The notes beneath the pieces were generated by a model, which was not told the DNA's origin, did no database searches, and saw nothing but the letters and a program-made list of their open reading frames with translations. A DNA stretch of 64,000 nucleotides from Lewinellaceae bacterium (GTDB lineage Bacteria > Bacteroidota > Bacteroidia > Chitinophagales > Saprospiraceae), in assembly GCA_020636405.1 (NCBI GenBank), contig JACJXW010000012.1, positions 28,191 to 92,190 on the forward strand. The letters run 5' to 3'. This document shows positions 35,899 through 44,112 of the stretch, piece by piece (the stretch's first letter is position 1; each line of letters starts with the position of its first letter). The translations under genes were made by a program, and so were the position numbers.

Positions 35899-36963
35899 CT
35901 ATCCTTTATTCTTGTACTGGCTCGGCGTCAGCCCCGTCTTCTTTTTGAATACGGTATTGAACGATGATTTGGAGTTGAAGCCGGCCTCGTACATCACTTC
36001 AAGAATGGTCTCTTTCTCATCCTTCGGATTGCGGAGGCGCTGCCTTGCTTTCTCGATGCGAAAGGTATTGATGAAGTCGACGAAATTCTGGCCATAATAG
36101 ACATTGATCAGTTGCGACAGCCTGCGCTTCGGGATGTCGAGTTGATCGGCCAGCTCTCCTATGGTGAGGTTGGGGTCACAGTATACCTCCGTTTCCTTCA
36201 AGTACCCTTCCAGGCGGCCGATGAGGCCCCGATATTCTGTTTCGGAAAGATCCAGTTGGCGGTTGCCCTCGAGTTGAGTGCTCAGGGTAGCATCTTCCCG
36301 GCTGACACCTGAAAATATCTCCGCCTGCCCTAGCCCTTTAAAGTAAAGGGTATTGATGAACACCAGGATCAGTGCCAGCACAAGGCTCTCCTGCCATTCA
36401 TTGGGCATTCCCAGTATAAAAAAAGCAAAGGAAAAAAAATCAGCCAGGATGATAACCGTAAACAGGATGAAAGCCCATTGCAACCAGTCCAGGTTCAGCA
36501 TCTCCATCCTCGAATAGTTGTTTCGGACAATACGCTTGTAGCGACGGATCTCGGCAAATGACAACAGTATATAAAGGCTAATGCTCAGTACATAGGCAAA
36601 ATACACTTTGGGTTGACAGAATGCGCCATTCATTACGATTACACCTCCTAGTGACAGGCCAAAGGGCGCCAGGTGCAGCAAATCCATCGGCCGAAAAACA
36701 AGGCCCTTTCGGGTGATCGACCGGGTATAAAACAAGAAAAAAACGCCATACAGGAATCCGAACAGGCAGTTGATGCTGTCAAAGAACTGTCTGCCGACTT
36801 CCAGCCCCCCCATAAAGATCCCCAGCATCTGCAACCCAAGCAGCAATAGGATACCGCCCAACAGACGGTCCCGAAGCCGCTTATGGGTAAACAGGAAAGC
36901 CGCCAGCAGAATGCCCTGGAAAATGATGATGATATGCAGGATGTTGTCTAAGGTAAGCGCCAA
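35899..36963 (-). CDS. Membrane-anchored AraC-family transcriptional regulator
   Basis: The 354-residue protein has about seven hydrophobic helices in residues 1-215 and a C-terminal AraC/XylS HTH domain (about 250-354). The HTH part contains LTIGELADQLDIPKRRLSQLIN and the second-helix signature VMYEAGFNSKSSFNTVFKKKTGLTPSQYK. This is the Bacteroidota type in which a 7TM sensor is fused to a DNA-binding domain and regulates transcription from the membrane. No target is evident; the neighbouring TlpA gene on the same strand is a candidate. Confidence 0.92.
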   Translation of the reverse strand: MALTLDNILHIIIIFQGILLAAFLFTHKRLRDRLLGGILLLLGLQMLGIFMGGLEVGRQFFDSINCLFGFLYGVFFLFYTRSITRKGLVFRPMDLLHLAPFGLSLGGVIVMNGAFCQPKVYFAYVLSISLYILLSFAEIRRYKRIVRNNYSRMEMLNLDWLQWAFILFTVIILADFFSFAFFILGMPNEWQESLVLALILVFINTLYFKGLGQAEIFSGVSREDATLSTQLEGNRQLDLSETEYRGLIGRLEGYLKETEVYCDPNLTIGELADQLDIPKRRLSQLINVYYGQNFVDFINTFRIEKARQRLRNPKDEKETILEVMYEAGFNSKSSFNTVFKKKTGLTPSQYKNKG

Positions 36964-37186
36964 GAGTGATGCCGGGTTGGTTTCAGGCTAAAAGTAGGGA
37001 AACTTTTGCATATTGTGAATTCGCTATGCTTCCGGCTCCAGCTTCCGGCAGCATAGCGCCACTTCATTTTTTTATTGTCACTCCGGCGGTAAAACCAGCC
37101 TGAAGAAACGCTGCTTCCCCTGTGTGCCGGAGGGAGAGGGGTACCCTAATCAAAAGGCAGCTGACACCCCTCTCCTCCGCATCCTG

Positions 37187-37885
37187 TTAAAACTTCACCC
37201 CGACGCTCAGCTGCAGATAGCTGGCGTTCAGATCGGTGGTGCCGGTCGTATTCTCCTGGTATCGGTATCCGATGGAGGCGACAAGGGCCAGGTTGGGGTT
37301 GACGGATCGCTGAATACCGCCGCCAAGGCCGGCCATGAGGCCGCCATCCACGTCTTTCTCCAGGACGCCCAGGCCGTAGCCCAGGTTCCCGTAAAAGAAG
37401 GGCGCCCACTCTGTTAGCGAGGGATAAACGCGGATGTCGGCATAGAGGGGTATCAGCTCGTAGTCACCGTAACCTTCAACCCCCAATCCAAGGCCCAGGC
37501 TTATCATCCGATTGATGTGGAAGCCATTGACTGTATGCAGGGCAAAATAATCTTCCTCATTATTGGCATCCCCTACGGATCCGATGCCGAAGCCGTACCC
37601 CAGGGTGGTAATGTTGGTAAAGCCTTTGCCATCGTGTACGAACACCTTGTTCCGGAGGTTGTCGTGTTGTATCTCTTCCCGGGTAACCCGGCTCACTTCA
37701 GCGGCGCTAAAGGTGTAAACGTCGCTCTCCGTGGTCATGATCTGTACTCCGTTGGCGTCAAGAGGTTTGATGATGGAGCCCTTGATGACGCGGCCGTCTT
37801 TGAGGTAAACGACGTCGATCTTGTCCTGTCCAAAAGCAGCCAGGCCCGAAAGAACCATCAAAAGGGTAAGTAGGATCGTTTTCAT
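37187..37885 (-). CDS. Predicted outer-membrane beta-barrel protein
   Basis: The 232-residue product has a signal peptide ending ...LAAFGQ (about residue 20). Residues 23-75 form a small beta domain that opens VVYLKDGRVIKGSIIK, a motif seen at the start of many Bacteroidota envelope proteins. From about 90 on, glycine- and aromatic-rich alternating strands end in a terminal phenylalanine, as in 8-stranded OmpW-like barrels. Its ATG overlaps the stop of the COG3014-like gene (ATGA), so it is the last gene of that envelope operon. Confidence 0.75.
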   Translation of the reverse strand: MKTILLTLLMVLSGLAAFGQDKIDVVYLKDGRVIKGSIIKPLDANGVQIMTTESDVYTFSAAEVSRVTREEIQHDNLRNKVFVHDGKGFTNITTLGYGFGIGSVGDANNEEDYFALHTVNGFHINRMISLGLGLGVEGYGDYELIPLYADIRVYPSLTEWAPFFYGNLGYGLGVLEKDVDGGLMAGLGGGIQRSVNPNLALVASIGYRYQENTTGTTDLNASYLQLSVGVKF

Positions 37886-39420
37886 GGCAGAATTGTTTTT
37901 GCGGTTGGTTGAATGGCCCGTGCATCGGGCGTAATCAGGCTGCGGACGACGAGGCCGCCCTGCCCTTCCAGGGTCAGCAGCTGCTCTTCCATCCGCTGGT
38001 TGTATTGATCGTAAAATTTGACCCGGATCTCATTGACCCCCTTTTTCAGAGGGATGCGCTGGTAGTAAATCTCCGCTGGCAGCGTCTGCCAGGACCGGAT
38101 ATCCGCCCGTTCGGTGACGGCGTTGATGATGTCCATTGCTCCGCCCAGGATCTGGCCGGCGGTATCGGAATATTCTGGCTCTTTTTCCTTTTTTTGCTCT
38201 TCTTTCTTTTTCTCTTCGCCCCCTTCCTCGTTTTCCTCCTTCTCGTCCTTACTATCCGCCTTTTTGGTTTTGATGGAACGCAGGGAAGCCTCCATCGCCT
38301 CTTTGGCGGCAAGGCGCAACAGGGCATTGGCCAACTCCCGGTGGAATCGGTCGCGCAGCGACTGTTCAGCCACCTCATTGAGGTCTTCGATCATCTCCAG
38401 GGGCCGGGAGCCGCCGGGGTATTGCACTTCGGCTGACCGCAGCGGGTAGGGCCGCCGCTGGAAGGACGGCAGGGCCAGGCTGATGTTGTTGACCCCTTCG
38501 AAACCATTGTATTCGTTGTAGGCCTGTGGCCCCAGGTCGTAATCCAGGCCCATCCGGTTGTTGACAAAACGCAGGCTCGATTGGTCGCCGGAACGCAGGA
38601 TGTTGAACCCGATGAGGTTCTCTTCCTTGACCGGCCCTTGTCCGTTTTCCCAGAACAAGGCCAGGGTCCCTCCGGAACCGGTATCATCCGAACACCGGGG
38701 TTGCAACAGCTTCTCATAATATTGCGCTTCACTGGTAAAACCAATGCGTTCCGCCATCCGGACCAGGTCGCATTTCAACTGCTCCGGCATGGAGACGCCC
38801 ATATAGGGCCGGGGCCGGCCTGCTTCTATGAAGAGTTCGGCAGCGTTGCGGTAAGCGATGAAGGCATCGTTCCACTCCCCGTTCATCTCATAACTCAGGC
38901 CCATAGTGATATGCCCCAGCACATCATCGTGGTATTTGAGCGGCTTGTCGGGCACCGCGTCGTTGAGCTCCTGCAGGCGGATGTTGGTCCGGCGGGCCTC
39001 TACCCGGGCGGCAGAGAAATCATTGAGCTGCAGATAATTGAGGCTCTTGAGGTAGTGCACCGCAATGTTCTCAAAATATTCGGTACGGTAGGGCAGCACC
39101 CGCGGGTTACTGACCATGGCCAACCCCTGTGCGCCGAGGGAAGCACGGCGGTCTTCGATCAGAAGGTCGGCCTGGTTGAGATACGTATTGCTCTCTTCCA
39201 GGTTGCCCTGCATGCGGGCCAGCGCGCCCAGTTCCAGATAGTACAATACCTTGTTGCGGTCCTTCTGATAGAACTTTTTGTTTTCGATCAGGCGGGCGGC
39301 GCTTTCGAGGTCCGATTGCTCCAGCATGTCATTGTACAGCAGCCGGTAGCGCTCGTAGGAAGCGCAGGAAGCGACCGTACAGGCCAGGGCCAGGCAGTAC
39401 AGAATGTAGGCAGATTTCAT
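37882..39420 (-). CDS. COG3014-like lipoprotein with helical repeats
   Basis: The 512-residue lipoprotein has a lipobox ending at C19 (TVASC). Residues 25-230 are tetratricopeptide-like helices (LEESNTYLNQADLLIEDRR, GLSYEMNGEWNDAFIAYRNAAELF). A lysine/glutamate-rich low-complexity segment lies at about 395-425, and a beta-rich C-terminus follows (GVNEIRVKFYDQYNQRMEEQ). The overall layout matches COG3014 proteins, which in gammaproteobacteria sit beside LpoB/YcfL genes; here too the LpoB-like gene is next upstream (60 bp). Role inferred: an envelope scaffold linked to peptidoglycan synthesis. The low-complexity stretch is unusual. Confidence 0.75.
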   Translation of the reverse strand: MKSAYILYCLALACTVASCASYERYRLLYNDMLEQSDLESAARLIENKKFYQKDRNKVLYYLELGALARMQGNLEESNTYLNQADLLIEDRRASLGAQGLAMVSNPRVLPYRTEYFENIAVHYLKSLNYLQLNDFSAARVEARRTNIRLQELNDAVPDKPLKYHDDVLGHITMGLSYEMNGEWNDAFIAYRNAAELFIEAGRPRPYMGVSMPEQLKCDLVRMAERIGFTSEAQYYEKLLQPRCSDDTGSGGTLALFWENGQGPVKEENLIGFNILRSGDQSSLRFVNNRMGLDYDLGPQAYNEYNGFEGVNNISLALPSFQRRPYPLRSAEVQYPGGSRPLEMIEDLNEVAEQSLRDRFHRELANALLRLAAKEAMEASLRSIKTKKADSKDEKEENEEGGEEKKKEEQKKEKEPEYSDTAGQILGGAMDIINAVTERADIRSWQTLPAEIYYQRIPLKKGVNEIRVKFYDQYNQRMEEQLLTLEGQGGLVVRSLITPDARAIQPTAKTILP

Positions 39421-39480
39421 AGGTGTCGGGCTTGGGGCGAAAAAACAATGGATGGCGAATGGCCGCCACCCGATACGATG

Positions 39481-40059
39481 CTAGTTCTTGACGAACTTCT
39501 TGATCTTCTTATCGCCGATCCAGACCACCTCGTTGGTCTCCATATCCGTTAAGATCATGTCGATCTGATAATAGATGACCTTCTTGCGATTGTAGGCATC
39601 CATGATGGAGTTGATGGAACCCTGCAACATGTAGTCGGCCCCCATCTCCAGCCCCCACTGCTTCATGGTAGACTGGGAGGCATTGTTTTGCTGGTCGGCT
39701 CGCTCACGGCGGATCTGCTCGCGCTTTTCACCCCCCTGAACCAGGCGCACGCGCCCGCTCTGGATGAAGGCCTTCTCCAGTTCTTTGGTGAAGACTTCCG
39801 CTTCGATGTGCTCGTGAGATTTGTTTTCCACCATGCCGACGATGACTACAGGCTCCTTCCCCGTCTTGCTCACGTGGCGCTCCAACCAGGGGCGGCCCAT
39901 GATCTCGGTAACGAGCTCAGCGGCGGTGAGGCGGGCGTCGGTATCGTTCCAGCGTCCGCTCAGGTCAATAGTAGTGTCGGTTTCGATGCGCTGCACCTGA
40001 CGACTGCAGGAAAAGCCCAGCAAGAGGGCGAATAACAGAAAAGGTAAGATGGGTTTCAT
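39481..40059 (-). CDS. LpoB-like penicillin-binding protein activator lipoprotein
   Basis: The 192-residue lipoprotein has a lipobox ending at C18 (LGFSC). LpoB-family features are IDLSGRWNDTDARLTAAELV near residue 33, VVIVGMVENKSHEHIEAEVFTKELEKAFIQSGRV in the centre, and GADYMLQGSINSIMD before the final strands. In E. coli LpoB is an outer-membrane lipoprotein that activates the synthase PBP1b. In Bacteroidota the partner enzyme is not established. The gene lies between the COG3014-like gene and a small secreted protein gene. Confidence 0.85.
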   Translation of the reverse strand: MKPILPFLLFALLLGFSCSRQVQRIETDTTIDLSGRWNDTDARLTAAELVTEIMGRPWLERHVSKTGKEPVVIVGMVENKSHEHIEAEVFTKELEKAFIQSGRVRLVQGGEKREQIRRERADQQNNASQSTMKQWGLEMGADYMLQGSINSIMDAYNRKKVIYYQIDMILTDMETNEVVWIGDKKIKKFVKN

Positions 40060-40098
40060 GTAGATTGATTTTGGTTCTGTTTCGTCTTGTTCTGCGTA

Positions 40099-40401
40099 CT
40101 ACCAGTAGGGGTAATAGCCGAAAGGATTGTTTTGGATGATGGGCCGGCGGGCGCGCTCCAGCCTCAGCTGGCGGCGGAACTCACGGCGGTCCTCCCGGCG
40201 CTGTTCTTTAATGAGAATAGGGTCGTGGGCTTCGTAGGTTTTGTCTACCGTAGCGCCCAGGCTGGCAGCGTGGCTGTTGTCCGCTTTTTCTGCATAAGCT
40301 TCATACGCCTGTTGAGCGCGTGGGTTCTGATCGCTGGACTGCGCCATCGCGAAACCACAAAAAACCAGGGCAAAAACCAAAGTGAACAGATAACTTTTCA
40401 T
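40099..40401 (-). CDS. Small secreted basic protein, unknown
   Basis: The 100-residue product has a clear signal peptide ending ...GFAMAQ (about residue 21). The mature part is helical and highly charged (QRREDRREFRRQLRLERARR), and ends in an aromatic-rich NPFGYYPYW. I recognise no family. It is first in the envelope operon (39 bp before the LpoB-like gene). The basic helix could bind peptidoglycan or anionic lipid; this is only a guess from charge. Confidence 0.7.
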   Translation of the reverse strand: MKSYLFTLVFALVFCGFAMAQSSDQNPRAQQAYEAYAEKADNSHAASLGATVDKTYEAHDPILIKEQRREDRREFRRQLRLERARRPIIQNNPFGYYPYW

Positions 40402-40707
40402 GGCTTGACATTTTTCTGAATCTTTGACCGGCAGCCGGCCACATCGGCCACACCATCGGTTAAAGAGAAAGTTGAATCACCTTCCAAATATATAGCCAAT
40501 AATTATATAACGCGAGCGCTTTAACGTCCGTTTAACGGAAGAGCAAAGAATTTAATATTATGCTAACGGTTAGGTTTTCCGGATTGCCAGGCTCTTTAAA
40601 TCACCCGCCTAGCCCCTGGAAAGAACATCAATATTTCCTCTGCTGTTATTTAGGTAATGGCAGGGCCATTGGAAGTCGTGGAGAAGAATAATTCGAAAAG
40701 ATCATAA
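40402..40707. other. Divergent intergenic region before kup
   Basis: No gene is visible in these 306 bp. They hold a minus-strand -7 element at 40485-40492 and the direct repeat TTTAACG at 40520-40526 and 40531-40537, exactly 11 bp apart. TAGGTTTT at 40571-40578 is a one-mismatch -7 candidate for kup, but it would give a long leader of about 120 nt. Confidence 0.45.
40485..40492 (-). promoter_or_regulatory. -7 element of the envelope operon
   Basis: On the minus strand this reads TATATTTG, a full match to TAnnTTTG, 83 bp before the ATG of the small secreted protein. The -33 region is poor. The TTTAACG direct repeat lies just upstream of it and could bind a regulator. Confidence 0.45.
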
Positions 40708-42600
40708 ATGCCCGATTCCAACCATCCCAAAAGAAAGGGAAAATACTTTTACTTTCTCGCCCTGAGTGCTGTGGGAGTGGTATATGGCGACATAGGCACC
40801 AGCCCGCTTTACGCATTCCGGGAATGTTTCAATGGCGAACATGCCCTTCCCATTTCTCATGAGAATATCTTGGGGGTGCTCTCTCTGGTTTTCTGGTCAC
40901 TCATCCTGATCATATCCATCAAATACCTGATCATCATTTTGCGGGCAAACAACCACGGAGAAGGCGGCATTCTGGCGCTCATGGAAGTCGTTCTGCCTAA
41001 AAAGAAGAGCAGCCGGCGTTATGCCGTAATCCTGGGAATGGGTTTTTTTGGCGCAGCACTGCTCTATGGGGATGGCATCATCACTCCGGCCATTTCCGTC
41101 CTCAGTGCCGTAGAAGGGCTGAAGGTGGCCACTCCGTTTTTCGAACCTTACATCATACCCCTCACAATCGGTATTCTCTTTGGCCTGTTTCTCTTTCAGA
41201 AGCGGGGCACCTCCGGCGTAGGGCGCATATTTGGGCCGGTAATGGTGGTTTGGTTTCTCACTATCGCCATCCTTGGGGCGTGGTCAGCAGTAGAAAACCC
41301 GGAGGTTTTACAGGCGCTGAATCCGTTTCATGCCTTTGCGCTTTTTCAAAGTGTAGGATGGAGAGTACTTTACGTCCTGGGAGCTGTCTTCCTGGTAGTC
41401 ACGGGTGGCGAGGCCCTGTATGCCGACCTGGGACATTTCGGCCCCAAACCCATCCGGCTATCCTGGTTTTCCCTGGTGCTGCCCTGCCTGTTGCTGAATT
41501 ATTTTGGACAGGGTGCCCTGCTGCTTCGCAATGCGGAGGTAGCGGCCAACCCCTTCTATTACCTCTGCCCGGTTTGGATGTTGTACCCCATGGTCATCCT
41601 GGCCACAGCAGCCACGGTCATCGCTTCCCAGGCCGTTATATCCGGAGCATTTTCGCTTACTTTTCAGGCTGTCCAGCTCGATTATCTTCCCCGCCTGTCT
41701 ATTGAGCACACTTCCGAAAGAGAGGCGGGGCAGGTTTACCTTCCACTACTCAACTGGATCCTGTTCTTTGCCACTGCACTGCTCGTTCTTTCGTTCAAAA
41801 CGAGCAGCGCTCTCGCTGCAGCTTACGGCGTGGCCGTCAGCACGACCATGGTCATCACCGATTTACTGCTCTTCATAGCCATGCGAAGTAAATGGAAATG
41901 GTTCTTCCTGGCGGCAGCCGGCCTTTCTGCATTCTTCCTCCTCGTAGATCTGAGCTTCCTGACGGCCAATTTCCTGAAGATCCTGCGGGGTGGATGGCTC
42001 CCCCTGCTCATTGCCGGGTTCATTTACCTGCTTATGGCTACCTGGCAAAGGGGGCGGAAGCTGGTAAGGCGCAAGATCGGCGAGATCTCCATACCTGTGG
42101 ATAACTTTGTGGCCTCTCTGAAAGAAAAAGATTTTCAACGGGTGAAGGGTACCGCCATTTACCTCTCCGGCAATGCCGGATACCTGCCGCCGTCTCTTGA
42201 ACACAATATCGAACACAATAAGGTGCTGCATGAAAAGATCATCATCCTGAAAATCGACATTAAGAACATCCCTTATCTCAGAAAGAAAAAATTCTGGTCT
42301 TTGAAAAAGCTCGGGCACAATTTTTATCAGGCCACGGCATCTTATGGCTATCTTCAGAAAGTGAACGTACAGCGGTTGATGTCTATACTCCAGGATCAGG
42401 AAAAAGAACTGGAACTGGACCTCAACGATTTAACCTATTTCCTGGGCCGGGAAACACTGGTCCCCAAGAAAAATATCGGGATGAATAACTGGCAGTCCCG
42501 GGTCTTCGCATTCATGTCCGCCAATGCGCAAGATGCCACCAAATATTTCCACCTTCCCGTCACCAAAGTGTTTGAAGTGGGGCGGCAGGTGAACCTCTGA
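40708..42600 (+). CDS. kup: Kup-family potassium uptake protein
   Basis: The 630-residue protein has about twelve membrane helices (residues 15-450) and a cytoplasmic C-terminal domain. Family signatures are GVVYGDIGTSPLYAFRECF at residues 20-38, ANNHGEGGILALM, LYGDGIITPAISVLSAVEGL and GGEALYADLGHFG. KUP/HAK/KT proteins import K+ with protons. It stands alone and follows the divergent envelope operon. Length and motifs are complete. Confidence 0.96.
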   Translation: MPDSNHPKRKGKYFYFLALSAVGVVYGDIGTSPLYAFRECFNGEHALPISHENILGVLSLVFWSLILIISIKYLIIILRANNHGEGGILALMEVVLPKKKSSRRYAVILGMGFFGAALLYGDGIITPAISVLSAVEGLKVATPFFEPYIIPLTIGILFGLFLFQKRGTSGVGRIFGPVMVVWFLTIAILGAWSAVENPEVLQALNPFHAFALFQSVGWRVLYVLGAVFLVVTGGEALYADLGHFGPKPIRLSWFSLVLPCLLLNYFGQGALLLRNAEVAANPFYYLCPVWMLYPMVILATAATVIASQAVISGAFSLTFQAVQLDYLPRLSIEHTSEREAGQVYLPLLNWILFFATALLVLSFKTSSALAAAYGVAVSTTMVITDLLLFIAMRSKWKWFFLAAAGLSAFFLLVDLSFLTANFLKILRGGWLPLLIAGFIYLLMATWQRGRKLVRRKIGEISIPVDNFVASLKEKDFQRVKGTAIYLSGNAGYLPPSLEHNIEHNKVLHEKIIILKIDIKNIPYLRKKKFWSLKKLGHNFYQATASYGYLQKVNVQRLMSILQDQEKELELDLNDLTYFLGRETLVPKKNIGMNNWQSRVFAFMSANAQDATKYFHLPVTKVFEVGRQVNL

Positions 42601-42793
42601 ATCCCCGGAATCCTGGTTTTCAGCCCTTTATCCTCCTGCCTATTATCACTTCCAGAATTGACAAAAATCACCTGATCGCCTCCCTAAAAGAATTACCTTA
42701 TGTCACTAATGTAAAAAGGGCGCCCCGGCAATGATCCGCCCAATGGCAGCCAAAGCCGGAACCGCCCTGTTCTTTGAACTCAATTTCCGCATT

Positions 42794-44020
42794 ATGAAGC
42801 CTCCGGTAATAATCTTTTTGCTACTGAGCCTGGCATTCTCCACCTTCGGCCAAACCCAGGCGGACGCCACCAGGTGGCGCGGCCCCGACGGCAACGGTAT
42901 TTACCCCGAAGAAGGGCTATTGAAAACCTGGCCGGCCGACGGCCCGGAGATCGCCTGGACGTACGAAGGCCTCGGGGAAGGGTATTCCTCGCCGGTAATA
43001 GCGAATGGCATCCTCTACGTCACCGGAATGGAAGATGAAACCGGCTATGTCTATGCCATCAGCGAGGCCGGAAAGCTGCTTTGGAAATCCCCGTACGGGC
43101 CGGAATTCGCCAGCAGCTACCCGGGAGCCCGTTCATCGCCAACTGTCGCGGGCGACCTGTTGTACATGCTCTCCGGCCAGGGACAGCTGGTATGTATGAT
43201 CGCAGAAGATGGAACCCTAAAATGGAGTAAGGACCTGTTCCGCGATTTCGACGGCAGGAACATCCGCTGGGGCGTGACCGAAACGGTAGTGGCCGATGAC
43301 GATAAGGTGTTCTGCACTCCTGGTGGAAGCACGAACAACATCATCGCCCTGAACCGGTTCTCCGGCAACCTGATCTGGTCTTCTCCGGGCAAGGGAGACG
43401 TTTCCGCTTACTGTACCCCCCTACTGATAGAACTCCCCACCAGGAAACTGCTGGTGACCATGACTGCCGACAATATCCTCGGATTGGACGCCGCGAACGG
43501 CAAACTGCTCTGGTCGCACCCGCAAAGCAACCAGTACTCCGTCCACGCCAACACGCCCATCTACCACGATAGGGCCGTCTATTGCTTCAGCGGCTATGGC
43601 AAGGGAGGCGTAAAACTGCAGCTCAATGAAGATGGCAGCTCCGTCACCAAAAAATGGTTCAACCAAACCCTGAACAGCCGCATCGGCGGAGCCGTAGCCG
43701 TTGGAGGATACATCTACGGTTCGGGCGACTCCAACCGGGAGTGGCAGTGCATCGACTGGGAGACGGGCGAGCAGAAGTATTCCACTACAGAGGTGGGCAA
43801 CGGCATCGCCATCTACGCCGACGGCATGCTGTACTGGTACAGCCAGCGGGGAGAATTGGCGCTGGCCAAACCCGGCCCGGACGGATTCCAAATAGCCGGA
43901 AAAACGAAAGTGACGCTGGGCAGCGGCCAGCACTGGGCACATCCGGTGATCAATAACAAGCGCCTGTTCGTCCGCCACGGAAATGCCCTGATCGCTTACC
44001 AGATCGGGGAAGATCTGTAG
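42794..44020 (+). CDS. Secreted PQQ-like beta-propeller protein 1
   Basis: The start chosen is the ATG at 42794, which gives a clean signal peptide (MKPPVIIFLLLSLAFSTFGQ); an in-frame ATG 63 bp earlier would hide it. The mature 388-residue part opens with WRGPDGNG and repeats PQQ-type blades such as GYSSPVIANGILYVTG and LGLDAANGKLLWSHP. These blades resemble BamB or Planctomycete-type propellers; PQQ-binding and catalytic residues of true quinoprotein dehydrogenases are not evident. It is the first gene of the electron-transfer cluster. A perfect stem-loop separates it from the second propeller gene. Confidence 0.88.
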   Translation: MKPPVIIFLLLSLAFSTFGQTQADATRWRGPDGNGIYPEEGLLKTWPADGPEIAWTYEGLGEGYSSPVIANGILYVTGMEDETGYVYAISEAGKLLWKSPYGPEFASSYPGARSSPTVAGDLLYMLSGQGQLVCMIAEDGTLKWSKDLFRDFDGRNIRWGVTETVVADDDKVFCTPGGSTNNIIALNRFSGNLIWSSPGKGDVSAYCTPLLIELPTRKLLVTMTADNILGLDAANGKLLWSHPQSNQYSVHANTPIYHDRAVYCFSGYGKGGVKLQLNEDGSSVTKKWFNQTLNSRIGGAVAVGGYIYGSGDSNREWQCIDWETGEQKYSTTEVGNGIAIYADGMLYWYSQRGELALAKPGPDGFQIAGKTKVTLGSGQHWAHPVINNKRLFVRHGNALIAYQIGEDL

Positions 44021-44040
44021 AACGGTTGCGCGGGAGGCCC

Positions 44041-44079
44041 GCCGCTTGTTGGCAAGGAAAGGGATTGCCAACAAGCGGC
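44041..44079 (+). terminator. Perfect 15-bp stem-loop between two propeller genes
   Basis: GCCGCTTGTTGGCAA (44041-44055) pairs exactly with TTGCCAACAAGCGGC (44065-44079) around a 9-nt loop; flanking GGCC/GGCC words could extend it. It lies 21 bp after the stop of propeller 1 and 33 bp before the ATG of propeller 2. It may end, attenuate or stabilise the first transcript. No T tract. Confidence 0.55.
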
Positions 44080-44112
44080 TACGGGCGGCCTATACACTCC
44101 CTCACTCGAAAT

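Noticed and set aside
38581..39552. 323-codon antisense frame over the COG3014-like gene
   Set aside because: The real gene has a lipoprotein signal and helical repeats; the opposite frame has no coherent domain and runs across two genes.
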